DNA of 64,000 bases from Pseudomonas abietaniphila (GTDB lineage: Bacteria; Pseudomonadota; Gammaproteobacteria; Pseudomonadales; Pseudomonadaceae): assembly GCF_900100795.1 (NCBI RefSeq), contig NZ_FNCO01000008.1, positions 248,001-312,000 on the forward strand. Direction: 5' to 3'. The first letter of the stretch is position 1, and each line of letters starts with the position of its first letter. Made by a program: the position numbers and the translations under genes. Positions 17,104-26,234 of the stretch are shown piece by piece. Below the pieces are notes generated by a model that saw only the letters and a list, made by a program, of their open reading frames with translations, was not told the origin of the DNA and did not search any database.

Positions 17104-18621
17104 TCAGGCGGAAGCGGACGTCCCCTCACCAATGTGTTCGACTCGATTGCGGCCTTTGCGTTTGGCGTGATAAAGCGCCTGGTCCGCCTCGGCGAACAGC
17201 TGAGCCTGTTGATCTCCGGCCTTCGGTTGTGCGGACGCCACGCCGATACTGACGGTCAGCGGCTGCCCGTCCTGATTCAGCGGCGGTATTGCTTCGATGG
17301 CCTTTCTGATCTGCTCGGCAAGCAATCTGGCGCCCGGGAGATCGGTTTCGGGCAGCACCACCAGGAATTCTTCACCGCCATAACGGGCAGCGACATCGCC
17401 GGGACGGCGGATGCACGTCTCCAGCGTTTTCGCGACATTGCGCAACGCGATGTCCCCGCCGTGATGGCCGTGTCGATCATTGAAAGCCTTGAAATGATCG
17501 ACATCGATCATGAGCACTGAGATCGGCCGGTCCGAACGAATGCTACGGGCCCATTCCTGTTTGAAGACCATGTCCAGGCGACGCCGATTGGCGAGCCCCG
17601 TGAGGCCGTCAGTCGCCGCCAGCTCGGCCAGTTCCCGTTCAGCAAGGTGTCTGAGGCGCAGCTGTTTGCTCAGCAGCCAGGACAGCCACAGAATGCCCAG
17701 GCACAGCAGGCCGGTTGCGCCCATCACGAGCAGCGCGTTGTGTCTCCAGAGTGCGTACACCTCGTCCTGCGACTGCGCGATGACGACGATCAAGGGCAGA
17801 TCGCCCACCCGAGAAAACGTATACATTCGCCGTTGGCCGTCCAGATCCGAGATGGCACTGAAACTGCCATTGACCTCTTTCAGAATGCGCTGAAAGTTAG
17901 CGCGCTGGCTGAAATCCTGACCGATGTACGTGCGCACGGTCTGCTCGGGTTCCCGTGCGAGCATGATGCCGTCTGCAGTGATCAGGTTGATGGTCCCTTT
18001 CTGCCCGACATCCAGCCCTCGAAACAAGCGATGGAAGTAAGCCAGCCGCATCGAGGCCGCTACGATGCCGACAAATCGGCCATCAGGGGAGGGGATGCGT
18101 CGGCTGAAACTGATGCGCCAGTCCTTGAAGCCCCAGCGCGCTTTGAAGGGCCCGCCCACTCGCAGCGCAAGGGATGGATCCTCGCGGTGCCCGGCGAAGC
18201 TGGCGAGGTCGGAAAAGTTATCCTCGCGGGGTATCACGGACACTGAATCGGCAACGATCGTCCCTGTTTCATCCAGAACGACCAGATCACCTTTGTACGG
18301 GGCTGCGGTGGAGCGATCAAACATCACCTGCTGGCGCAAAGCCGCGGAGATCGACAGCACTTCCGGTTGCTGCCACGTTGCGATCATGCCCAGCAGCGAG
18401 GTGTCATACAGGTCGGCATTACGTTGCACATCGGCATCGATCAGCTGCACCACGTTATTGGCAGACCGCACGGCGGAGTCCGTCGCGTTGCCGTATTCGC
18501 GAATCAGCAAGGACGTGACGATCGCCAGAATCGCCACCACTGCCAGCACGCTGCCGGACATCAACATTCTTTCCGAGCGGGACCGGGCGGATTGGGGCGT
18601 CTGTACGTAAGCCAGTGTCAT
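17104..18621 (-). CDS. Membrane diguanylate cyclase with dCache-like sensor
   Basis: This 505-residue inner-membrane protein probably makes cyclic di-GMP. A membrane helix near residues 21-41 is followed by a periplasmic PDC/Cache-like region (about 45-290) and a second helix near 297-320. The cytoplasmic GGDEF domain (about 340-495) has the active-site motif GGEEF. The inhibitory I-site RPGD sits five residues before it, so both catalysis and product feedback look intact. No EAL domain is present. The ligand is unknown. It is a single-gene unit convergent with the DUF2383 gene. Confidence 0.88.
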   Translation of the reverse strand: MTLAYVQTPQSARSRSERMLMSGSVLAVVAILAIVTSLLIREYGNATDSAVRSANNVVQLIDADVQRNADLYDTSLLGMIATWQQPEVLSISAALRQQVMFDRSTAAPYKGDLVVLDETGTIVADSVSVIPREDNFSDLASFAGHREDPSLALRVGGPFKARWGFKDWRISFSRRIPSPDGRFVGIVAASMRLAYFHRLFRGLDVGQKGTINLITADGIMLAREPEQTVRTYIGQDFSQRANFQRILKEVNGSFSAISDLDGQRRMYTFSRVGDLPLIVVIAQSQDEVYALWRHNALLVMGATGLLCLGILWLSWLLSKQLRLRHLAERELAELAATDGLTGLANRRRLDMVFKQEWARSIRSDRPISVLMIDVDHFKAFNDRHGHHGGDIALRNVAKTLETCIRRPGDVAARYGGEEFLVVLPETDLPGARLLAEQIRKAIEAIPPLNQDGQPLTVSIGVASAQPKAGDQQAQLFAEADQALYHAKRKGRNRVEHIGEGTSASA

Positions 18622-18860
18622 CGATCAGCTCTGTGGTGATTCAACCGTTACTCCCGTTCGCGCGGCATGGTGGGCAGCGTCGCCGCCAGGCTGATTCATG
18701 CACGGGGGTGATCATTCGCGAAGGGCGTTTCAAGGCGCTGAATTAAAGATCCATCACGACAATTGATCAAGTTTGTTCCTGCCACTCAAGGTGTAGGAAT
18801 CAGAATCGGTTGATGAGAGACCGAGAGAGGAAATGCTGCTCAAAAAGGTGAAAAGGGCGA
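18622..18860. other. Gap between ptsO and the diguanylate cyclase gene
   Basis: These 239 bases hold the promoter region of the cyclase gene and the 3' end of the ptsO operon. I saw no clear terminator, repeat or small frame. Confidence 0.4.
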
Positions 18861-19133
18861 TTACTCGCCCTCGTCAAACCTGTTGTTGATCAGTTCGATC
18901 AAGCCGTCCAGCGCGGCTTGTTCCTCGTCACCTTCCGTCAGGAGATGGATCTCGGTGCCTTTGCCGGCGGCCAGCATCATGACGGCCATGATGCTCTTGC
19001 CGTCGACCATGCTGTCGGGGCTACGGCCGACCCTGATCTGGCAGGGGTATTTGCCGGCAACGCCAACGAACTTTGCTGCAGCGCGGGCGTGCAGGCCCAG
19101 CTTGTTGATGATGGTGATCTGGTGAGCGGGCAT
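18861..19133 (-). CDS. ptsO: Nitrogen PTS phosphocarrier NPr (HPr family)
   Basis: This 90-residue HPr-like protein has the phosphorylated His15 in GLHARAAAKF and the Ser-site region DGKSIMAVMML. It relays phosphate from EI-Ntr (ptsP) to PtsN in the regulatory nitrogen PTS, which in Pseudomonas affects carbon and nitrogen balance rather than sugar uptake. It is the last gene of the rpoN cluster, 16 bases after rapZ. Confidence 0.93.
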   Translation of the reverse strand: MPAHQITIINKLGLHARAAAKFVGVAGKYPCQIRVGRSPDSMVDGKSIMAVMMLAAGKGTEIHLLTEGDEEQAALDGLIELINNRFDEGE

Positions 19134-19149
19134 CGCGATGGGGATCCTT

Positions 19150-20007
19150 TCAGCTTAGGTCGCGGTGGCGGACCTGAACATTCTTGAGCGACTGTTGCAG
19201 GGACTGACCCAGGCGTTCGGTCAGGTAGACGGAGCGGTGGTGTCCGCCGGTGCAGCCAATGGCAATGGTGACGTAGGCGCGGTTGCTGGCGGCGAACCGC
19301 GGCAACCACTTGGTCAGGTACGACGAGATGTCCTGGAACATTTCTTCGACATCTGACTGCGCGGCCAGGTAGTCGGCTACCGGCTTATCAAGCCCGGATT
19401 GCTCGCGCAATTCAGGCTTCCAGTACGGGTTAGGCAGGCAGCGAACGTCGAACACCAGGTCCGCGTCCACGGGCATGCCCCGTTTGAAGCCAAACGATTC
19501 GATCAGGAAAGCGGTACCCGGTTCAGGCTTGTTCAGCAGCCGTAACTTGAGCGTATCGCGCAGCTGATAGAGGTTCAGGTGGGTCGTGTCGATGGTCAGG
19601 TCGGCGAGATCGATGATCGGCCCGAGCAAGGTTTTCTCGTCACGGATCGCCTCGGCCAGCGAGCGTGTCGCATTGCTCAGCGGGTGACGACGACGGGTTT
19701 CGGAGAACCGCTTGAGCAGCGTGGACTCCTCGGCGTCCAGAAACAGTACATCGCACCGGATGTGCCGGCTGCGAACCTCTTCGAGCATTCGCGGAAAACG
19801 GGTCAGATGACTGGGCAGGTTGCGGGCGTCGATGGACACTGCCAGCAGAGGTTCCGCCAGCTCCGTGTTGATCAGTGCGCGTTCGGCCAGTTCAGGCAGC
19901 AGGCCAGCGGGCAGGTTGTCGACGCAGTAAAAACCGCTGTCTTCCAGAACATCGAGGGCCGTGCTCTTGCCGGAGCCGGAGCGACCGCTGACGATGATCA
20001 TGCGCAT
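19150..20007 (-). CDS. rapZ: RNase adapter protein RapZ
   Basis: This 285-residue protein has Walker A GRSGSGKST (8-16) and a C-terminal domain with GCTGGHHRSVYLTERL. In enterobacteria it binds small RNAs and glucosamine-6-phosphate and controls glmS. In Pseudomonas the RNA target is less clear. It lies between ptsN (two-base gap) and ptsO, the conserved rpoN-linked order. Confidence 0.93.
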   Translation of the reverse strand: MRMIIVSGRSGSGKSTALDVLEDSGFYCVDNLPAGLLPELAERALINTELAEPLLAVSIDARNLPSHLTRFPRMLEEVRSRHIRCDVLFLDAEESTLLKRFSETRRRHPLSNATRSLAEAIRDEKTLLGPIIDLADLTIDTTHLNLYQLRDTLKLRLLNKPEPGTAFLIESFGFKRGMPVDADLVFDVRCLPNPYWKPELREQSGLDKPVADYLAAQSDVEEMFQDISSYLTKWLPRFAASNRAYVTIAIGCTGGHHRSVYLTERLGQSLQQSLKNVQVRHRDLS

Positions 20008-20009
20008 GG

Positions 20010-20474
20010 TCAGTGCCCGTTCTGTACGTGGAGCACGACGTTGTACAGTTCGTCGCTGCTTTTCGCGTTACGCAGGCTGGCGCGCACATCGGCGCGGTCG
20101 AGCATGCTGGCGATCTGCCGGAGCAATTCGAGGTGTGCATCGGTGGCGGCTTCAGGGACCAGCAACACGAACAGCAGATCCACCGGGGCGCCGTCGATGG
20201 CATCGAAATCGACAGGCTTTTCCAGGTGCAGCACTGCGCTGACCGGAGACGTGCAGCCTTTGAGTCGACAGTGGGGGATCGCGATTCCGTTACCGAAGCC
20301 GGTAGAACCCAGCTTCTCGCGGGCAATAAGGCTTTCGTAGACGGTTTGCCAGTCGAATTCGGGCACCTGCTGCCCGATCATTTTGGCAATCTCTTCGAGG
20401 ACGGCTTTTTTGCTGCCGCCTGGCACGTTCACGAGTGAACGGCCAGGGGTCAGAATGTTTTCAAGTCGGATCAT
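20010..20474 (-). CDS. ptsN: Nitrogen PTS EIIA component
   Basis: This 154-residue protein has the phosphorylated His68 in GNGIAIPHCR. Its phosphorylation state controls potassium transport, PHB and carbon metabolism in Gram-negatives. It lies downstream of hpf, two bases before rapZ, and is part of the rpoN operon. Confidence 0.94.
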   Translation of the reverse strand: MIRLENILTPGRSLVNVPGGSKKAVLEEIAKMIGQQVPEFDWQTVYESLIAREKLGSTGFGNGIAIPHCRLKGCTSPVSAVLHLEKPVDFDAIDGAPVDLLFVLLVPEAATDAHLELLRQIASMLDRADVRASLRNAKSSDELYNVVLHVQNGH

Positions 20475-20486
20475 GGATGGGGAGTG

Positions 20487-20795
20487 TCAGCGAGCGGCCG
20501 CACCTTTGAGGATGCTTTGCTGCTTTTCCTTATGCTTGAGCAATTGTCTGTCTAGCTTGTCAGTGAGCAGGTCGATTGCCGCGTACATGTCGTCATGCTC
20601 CGCATTGGCAACCACCTCTCCACCGTGGATATGCAGGGTGGCCTCGATCTTCTGTTTGAGTTTCTCGACGGCCATCGTCACCTGCACGTTGGTAATCTTG
20701 TCAAAGTGCCCTTCGAGCTTTTTCAGCTTCAGCTCGATGTACTCGCGCAGGGGCTTGGTCACTTCCAGTTGGTGTCCACTGATGTTGACTTGCAT
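20487..20795 (-). CDS. hpf: Ribosome hibernation promoting factor
   Basis: This 102-residue short-form HPF binds the 30S decoding region and helps to form inactive 100S ribosomes in stationary phase. The sequence shows MQVNISGHQLEVTKPLREYI and a basic C-terminus. I chose the ATG at 20795, which has a GAAGGAG ribosome site just before it. The longer frame adds 18 residues with no homology to the family. It is located between rpoN and ptsN, as usual. Confidence 0.94.
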   Translation of the reverse strand: MQVNISGHQLEVTKPLREYIELKLKKLEGHFDKITNVQVTMAVEKLKQKIEATLHIHGGEVVANAEHDDMYAAIDLLTDKLDRQLLKHKEKQQSILKGAAAR

Positions 20796-20872
20796 ACAGC
20801 TTCTCCTTCGTTGCCAGTGCATTAAGAGGCAGGCTTGGTTGCCTGCCACTGGAACGCTGTGGCCTGTGACCC

Positions 20873-22366
20873 TTACATCAATCGCTTGCGTTCGCTGGAA
20901 GGCGCTATCCCTAGAGACTCGCGGTATTTGGCGACGGTGCGACGGGCCACTTGAATGCCTTGTGCCTCCAGTAAACCAGCGATCTTGCTGTCACTCAACG
21001 GCTTTTTCTGATTTTCCGCGGCAACCAGTTTTTTGATGATCGCGCGGATGGCGGTAGACGAGCATTCGCCGCCTTCAGAGGTGCTGACGTGGCTGGAAAA
21101 GAAGTATTTCAGTTCGTAGATACCGCGCGGGGTATGCATGAACTTTTGCGTGGTCACGCGCGAGATCGTCGATTCGTGCATGCCGACCGCCTCGGCGATG
21201 TCGTGCAATACCAGCGGTTTCATCGCCTCGTCACCGTACTCAAGGAAACCACGCTGATGTTCCACGATCTGGGTCGCAACCTTCATCAGGGTTTCGTTAC
21301 GGCTCTGCAGGCTTTTGATGAACCAGCGCGCTTCCTGCAACTGGTTGCGCATGAAGGTGTTGTCGGCGCTCGTGTCGGCACGACGCACAAAGCCAGCGTA
21401 CTGCGGATTGACCCGCAGGCGCGGAACGGCTTCCTGATTGAGCTCGACCAGCCAGCGTTCGTTGTCCTTGCGCACGATCACATCGGGAACGACGTATTCC
21501 GCTTCGGTGGACTCGATCTGGGACCCTGGACGCGGGTTCAGGCTTTGCACCAGTTCGATGACCTGGCGCAGATCATCTTCCTTGAGCTTCATGCGGCGCA
21601 TCAGTTGCGCGTAGTCACGGCTGCCCAACAGGTCAATGTAATCACTGACCAGGCGTTGAGCTTCCGCGAGCCATTTGGTCTTCGCCGGTAACTGACGCAG
21701 TTGCAGCAACAGGCATTCGCTGAGGTTGCGAGCACCAATGCCGGCAGGTTCGAATTGCTGAATGCGGTGCAGGACGGCCTCGATCTCGTCCAGTTCGATA
21801 TCGAGCTCTGGATCAAAAGCGTCCAGCAGTTCCTCGAGGGACTCGTCGAGATAGCCTTGGTTGTTGATGCAATCAATCAGCGTGACAGCGATCAGGCGAT
21901 CGGTGTCGGACATCGGCGCCAGGTTCAACTGCCAGAGCAGATGGCTTTGCAGACTCTCACCGACGGACGTGCGCGTGGTGAAATCCCATTCGTCGTCATC
22001 GTTGCTGGGCAGGCTGCTGGCGCTGGTCTGGTAAACGTCTTCCCAGGCGGTATCGACAGGCAGTTCGTTGGGAATGCGCTCGCTCCATTCGCCGTCTTCC
22101 AGGTTGTCGACGGTGGGTGCGGATTCCTGATAAGTCGGTTCCTGAACGTCCGGGTTGGGCTTTTGCTCGATGTTGTCGGCCATGGGGTCGACGTTATCGA
22201 AGTCGTCGCCTTCTTCCTGGCGCTCGAGCATAGGGTTGGACTCCAGTGCCTCCTGAATTTCCTGTTGGAGATCCAGCGTCGACAGTTGGAGTAAGCGGAT
22301 GGCCTGTTGCAGCTGCGGCGTCATCGTCAGCTGCTGGCCCATTCTCAAGACTAGCGAAGGTTTCAT
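20873..22366 (-). CDS. rpoN: RNA polymerase sigma-54 factor
   Basis: This 497-residue sigma factor needs enhancer-binding ATPases to open promoters. Region I (Gln/Leu-rich, residues 1-50, TMTPQLQQAIRLLQLSTLDL) is followed by an acidic region II (about 55-130). The core-binding domain, the HTH and the C-terminal RpoN box ARRTVAKYRE then follow. It directs nitrogen, motility and virulence genes, and a matching promoter site is visible at 16483 in this window. Confidence 0.96.
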   Translation of the reverse strand: MKPSLVLRMGQQLTMTPQLQQAIRLLQLSTLDLQQEIQEALESNPMLERQEEGDDFDNVDPMADNIEQKPNPDVQEPTYQESAPTVDNLEDGEWSERIPNELPVDTAWEDVYQTSASSLPSNDDDEWDFTTRTSVGESLQSHLLWQLNLAPMSDTDRLIAVTLIDCINNQGYLDESLEELLDAFDPELDIELDEIEAVLHRIQQFEPAGIGARNLSECLLLQLRQLPAKTKWLAEAQRLVSDYIDLLGSRDYAQLMRRMKLKEDDLRQVIELVQSLNPRPGSQIESTEAEYVVPDVIVRKDNERWLVELNQEAVPRLRVNPQYAGFVRRADTSADNTFMRNQLQEARWFIKSLQSRNETLMKVATQIVEHQRGFLEYGDEAMKPLVLHDIAEAVGMHESTISRVTTQKFMHTPRGIYELKYFFSSHVSTSEGGECSSTAIRAIIKKLVAAENQKKPLSDSKIAGLLEAQGIQVARRTVAKYRESLGIAPSSERKRLM

Positions 22367-22554
22367 GGCAGAGACTTAACACCTTATTCGCCGGCGCACA
22401 TGCGCGCCATCCACTACTGGGGCGCCTGGGCGCCAACTTAAGCAAATTATATGCCTGAAACCGGAGTGTTTGCCTAGGGTGTGATGACAATTAAAACGAG
22501 GTTGGCGGTCAGGCGCACACTGCGGTCGCCGGCCAACCCCTTGTCATCGTCCGG

Positions 22555-23280
22555 TTACAGGCGGAACTCGTGGCCGAGATACACTTCTTTGACCAACTGG
22601 TTGGCCAGGATGGTTTCAGCATCGCCTTCCGCGATCAGTTGCCCATCGTTAACGATGTAGGCCGTTTCGCAGATGTCGAGGGTCTCGCGGACGTTGTGGT
22701 CGGTGATCAGAACGCCGATACCCTTGGCCTTGAGATGGTAGATGATCTGCTTGATGTCACCCACGGAGATCGGGTCGACCCCGGCAAAGGGTTCATCGAG
22801 CAGGATGAACTTCGGCGCGGTGGCCAGTGCGCGGGCGATTTCCACACGACGACGCTCACCACCGGACAGGCTCATGCCCAGGTTGTCGCGGATGTGCGTG
22901 ATATGGAATTCCTGGAGCAGGCTCTCCAGTTCTTTGCGACGTCCGGCGCGATCAAGCTCCTTGCGGGTCTCAAGGATGGCCATGATGTTGTCCGACACCG
23001 ACAGCTTGCGGAAGATCGAGGCTTCTTGCGGCAAATAGCCGATACCGGCGCGGGCGCGGCCGTGCATCGGTTGGTGGCTGACGTCCTGGTCGTCGATCAG
23101 CACGCGCCCCTGATCGGCCTGAACGAGGCCCACGATCATGTAGAAGCATGTGGTCTTGCCTGCACCGTTAGGGCCCAGAAGACCGACGATCTGGCCGCTG
23201 TCGATGGACAGGCTGACGTCTCGCACGACCTGGCGGCTTTTGTAAGCCTTGGCCAGGTGTTGGGCTTTCAGCGTTGCCAT
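22555..23280 (-). CDS. lptB: LPS export ABC transporter ATPase LptB
   Basis: This 241-residue ATPase powers LPS extraction from the inner membrane with LptFG. It shows Walker A GPNGAGKTT, signature SLSGGERRR, Walker B FILLDEPFAGVDP and switch His in LITDHNVRE. Its start overlaps the lptA stop, and rpoN follows after 188 bases. Confidence 0.95.
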   Translation of the reverse strand: MATLKAQHLAKAYKSRQVVRDVSLSIDSGQIVGLLGPNGAGKTTCFYMIVGLVQADQGRVLIDDQDVSHQPMHGRARAGIGYLPQEASIFRKLSVSDNIMAILETRKELDRAGRRKELESLLQEFHITHIRDNLGMSLSGGERRRVEIARALATAPKFILLDEPFAGVDPISVGDIKQIIYHLKAKGIGVLITDHNVRETLDICETAYIVNDGQLIAEGDAETILANQLVKEVYLGHEFRL

Positions 23281-23828
23281 TACTGGGCCTTCTGCTGGTC
23301 GGTTTTCTTTTTCGGCTGAATCACCATGTCGACACGAGGGCGCGATTCGGTGACTTTGCTGCCTGTGGCTCGGCCGGCACTCGCCAGTTTGCGGACGGTG
23401 TCGTAGACGATTTTCTCGCCCTGCGTCACGTTGCTGTCCTTGTCGATCACCTTGGCCTTGTCGATCAGCACGATGCGGTTTTGCGGCGCGTGGTACTGAA
23501 TAGTGACGCCCCAGCCCTGAACGGGTTTGGTGTCACCGGCCGTCTGCAACTGCTCGAAGTAGGCCAGGTTGCCCACCGAGGTCACGACGTCGATGTCGCC
23601 TGCAGGCGTACGGGTCATGGTCACGGTGTTGCCGGTCACCTTCATCGACCCTTGGGTGATGATCACGTTACCGGTATAGGTGGCGATGCCTTGCTTGTCG
23701 TCCAGCTGGGCGTCGTCGGCCTGAATGCGGATAGGCTGATCCTGATCGTTCGGCAGAGCCCAGGCGCTCACGCTTCCCAGTGCTGCGCCCAGACCGAGCA
23801 AAATAGGGAGGGTTTTAAGGAGCCTCAT
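23280..23828 (-). CDS. lptA: LPS transport periplasmic protein LptA
   Basis: This 182-residue periplasmic bridge protein carries LPS between membranes. It has a signal peptide (SVSAWA-L cleavage near residue 24) and the OstA-type beta-jellyroll start PIRIQADDAQLDDKQGIATY. It overlaps lptC by 14 bases and lptB by one base, so it is tightly coupled. The C-terminus is Lys/Gln-rich. Confidence 0.93.
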   Translation of the reverse strand: MRLLKTLPILLGLGAALGSVSAWALPNDQDQPIRIQADDAQLDDKQGIATYTGNVIITQGSMKVTGNTVTMTRTPAGDIDVVTSVGNLAYFEQLQTAGDTKPVQGWGVTIQYHAPQNRIVLIDKAKVIDKDSNVTQGEKIVYDTVRKLASAGRATGSKVTESRPRVDMVIQPKKKTDQQKAQ

Positions 23829-24387
23829 ACTGTCCTCTTGCGTTCGATAGCAGGTGTATCCTGCTTTCTTTTAGATAGGCTTTCATACCCGTACCCGTGC
23901 TCACGCCGTTAAAGCCGTCGATTCTAACGGGTTGCGCGGTTTCCGCATATTGCTTCTGGGGGAAGACAGTCATGCGTGTGCTGGTGATGATGGTGGTTCG
24001 GTTCTTTTCGTCGGTGCGATTGATGCGAACCTTGTCGATCAGCTCGACGTGATCCCCGCCCGGCGACACTTCGGCGCGCACGCTCTGAACATGCCACGGG
24101 AACTCCGATCCGCGAAACATCTGCAGGACCGGGGTCGTCATCAGGGTGACGTCGGTGGCCTTCAGGTGTTCGACCTTGTCAGCGGTCATATCGTATTGCA
24201 TCGAGCCATCGGGCAGGTACTGAATGCTGTGCGCGTTCATCGCATAGTAGTCGATGGCGCTTTCGTCCACGGCAGCCTTGGGCTGGTCCATGAAACTTTC
24301 AGGGCTGATGTTCCAGTAGCCAGCCGCTGCAAGCAGCAGTGCCAGCACACCGAAGATCAAAAACGTACGAAATCGTTTGCTCAGCAT
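23815..24387 (-). CDS. lptC: LPS export protein LptC
   Basis: This 190-residue protein is bitopic: an N-terminal membrane helix near residues 7-26, then a periplasmic LptC/OstA-type domain. It passes LPS from LptBFG to LptA. It lies between kdsC and lptA with a 10-base gap and an overlap, the standard order. Confidence 0.92.
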   Translation of the reverse strand: MLSKRFRTFLIFGVLALLLAAAGYWNISPESFMDQPKAAVDESAIDYYAMNAHSIQYLPDGSMQYDMTADKVEHLKATDVTLMTTPVLQMFRGSEFPWHVQSVRAEVSPGGDHVELIDKVRINRTDEKNRTTIITSTRMTVFPQKQYAETAQPVRIDGFNGVSTGTGMKAYLKESRIHLLSNARGQYEAP

Positions 24388-24397
24388 AAATGCACTT

Positions 24398-24931
24398 CTA
24401 TAAGTAGGCGGCGTGTGCCGCTTCGAGATTGCCCTGAGCGCTCAGGATCAGCTCGCAGAATTCTCGCGCGGCACCTTCGCCGCCTTTGGCTTGTGTGGTG
24501 CCGTGCGCATGTTGACGGACAAACCCGGCCGCGTTGGCGACGGCCATGCCCAAGCCTACCCGGCGGATGACCGGAAGATCAGGCAAATCGTCGCCGAGGT
24601 AGGCGACCTGCTCATAGCTTAGATGCAGTTGCTGGAGGAGTTCGTCGAGTACCACCAGTTTGTCTTCACGTCCCTGGTACAGGTGCGCGATGCCCAGGTT
24701 TTTGGCGCGGCGCTCAACGACCGGGGTTTTCCGTCCGCTGATGATTGCCGTGACGACACCGGAGTTGATCAGCATTTTGATGCCCTGACCATCCAGTGTG
24801 TTGAATGTCTTGAACTCGCTGCCATCTTCCAGGAAGTACAGTCGGCCATCTGTGAGTACACCGTCGACGTCGAAGACCGCCAGTTTGATGTGTTTGCCGC
24901 GCTGCATCAGTTCATTCATATCGACGCTCAT
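24398..24931 (-). CDS. kdsC: KDO-8-phosphate phosphatase
   Basis: This 177-residue HAD phosphatase without a large cap removes phosphate from KDO-8-phosphate in the LPS core pathway. The nucleophile motif is FDVDGVLTDG, with further HAD motifs SGRKTPVVERRA and YLGDDLPDLPVI. It starts directly at the kdsD stop codon. Confidence 0.94.
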   Translation of the reverse strand: MSVDMNELMQRGKHIKLAVFDVDGVLTDGRLYFLEDGSEFKTFNTLDGQGIKMLINSGVVTAIISGRKTPVVERRAKNLGIAHLYQGREDKLVVLDELLQQLHLSYEQVAYLGDDLPDLPVIRRVGLGMAVANAAGFVRQHAHGTTQAKGGEGAAREFCELILSAQGNLEAAHAAYL

Positions 24932-25906
24932 TTACATCACTCCCGCGCGCAGAAGGTCTTGAAGGTTGAACGCGCCGATGGGGCGATCGTTCTCGTCGAC
25001 CACGATCAGTGCGCCGATCTTGTTGTCTTCCATGATTTTCAACGCCTCGGCGGCGAGCATCTCCGGGCGAACGGTCTTGCCGTGCACGGTCATCACTTCA
25101 TCGATAACGGCCTGGCGCAGATCGACATCACGGTCCAGCGTGCGGCGCAAATCACCGTCAGTGAAGATCCCGGCGAGGCGACCGTCGGGTTCGACGATGG
25201 CGGTCATGCCCAGGCCCTTGCGGGTCATTTCCATCAGCGAGTCGCGCAGCGGTGTGCCGCGAGCAACCTGAGGCAGTTCGGCTTGCGTATGCATCACATG
25301 CTCGACTTTCAGCAGGAGGCGACGGCCCAGTGCACCACCTGGGTGGGAGAACGCAAAGTCTTCGGCGGTGAAGCCGCGCGCATCGAGCAACGCAACCGCC
25401 AGGGCATCGCCCATGACCAAGGCTGCGGTCGTCGACGACGTCGGCGCAAGGTTCAACGGGCAGGCTTCTTTTTCCACACGGGCATTGAGCCTGACGTCCG
25501 CGGCCTTCGCCAGCGTGGATTCGGGATTGCCGGTCAGGCTGATCAGTTTGATGCCCAGGCGTTTGATCAGGGGCAGCAGGGTCACGATCTCTGAGGTAGT
25601 GCCCGAATTGGACAGCGCCAGGATGATGTCGGCGCTGGTGATCATGCCCATGTCGCCATGGCTGGCTTCGGCTGGATGAACGAAGAACGCAGGGGTGCCC
25701 GTACTGGCCAGCGTCGCGGCGATCTTTTTGCCGATGTGTCCTGATTTGCCCATGCCGACCACGACCACGCGGCCCTGGCTTTCCAGAATCATTTCGCAGG
25801 CACGGACGAAATCTGCATCGATATGCGCGAGCAGGCCTTCGACGGCCTCTATTTCAAGGCGGATGGTGCACTGAGCGGATTGAATCAGGTCGCGGGCATT
25901 GGTCAT
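24932..25906 (-). CDS. kdsD: Arabinose-5-phosphate isomerase
   Basis: This 324-residue enzyme converts ribulose-5-phosphate to arabinose-5-phosphate for KDO. The SIS domain (about 40-175) has VVVGMGKSGHIGKKIAATLA and LALSNSGTTSEIV, and two CBS domains follow (about 205-324). It is the first gene of the long minus-strand cluster running to ptsO. A TATAAT lies upstream on its strand. Confidence 0.95.
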   Translation of the reverse strand: MTNARDLIQSAQCTIRLEIEAVEGLLAHIDADFVRACEMILESQGRVVVVGMGKSGHIGKKIAATLASTGTPAFFVHPAEASHGDMGMITSADIILALSNSGTTSEIVTLLPLIKRLGIKLISLTGNPESTLAKAADVRLNARVEKEACPLNLAPTSSTTAALVMGDALAVALLDARGFTAEDFAFSHPGGALGRRLLLKVEHVMHTQAELPQVARGTPLRDSLMEMTRKGLGMTAIVEPDGRLAGIFTDGDLRRTLDRDVDLRQAVIDEVMTVHGKTVRPEMLAAEALKIMEDNKIGALIVVDENDRPIGAFNLQDLLRAGVM

Positions 25907-26234
25907 GTCGAAAATAGGGTCAGTCTGGTGAAAAGGCGGGGATTATAACGGCAATGTTGAAAACCCTCACGCTTCATCGCAGCAGTTTGTTTATAGCGCT
26001 GTGTTTGTTGACGGGGCCGTCCTTCAGGCGTTGCCCAAAACAGGCCGTAAGCTGTGCAGGAATTTTCCGTTCTTTGCGAAATATAACGGAGTTATCACGA
26101 CTTGCCGTGCGCGAGCTTTGGCGGCATCGGAGAGCGGTGTTATAGTTCGCCGCTTGTTCGGCCCCTCCAGACAGTGTGTCGTTCGTCAAGGACGCGGCAT
26201 CTGAGAGAGACAGGCTGCATCGCAAGGAGTTTAG
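25907..26234. promoter_or_regulatory. Divergent promoter region between kdsD and mlaF
   Basis: On the plus strand TTGGCG (26118-26123), a 17-base spacer and TATAGT (26141-26146) make a good sigma-70 promoter for mlaF. On the minus strand a TATAAT (25942-25947) faces kdsD, with a poor -35 box. The middle is somewhat AT-rich. No repeat, and no small frame with a ribosome site, was found. Confidence 0.6.
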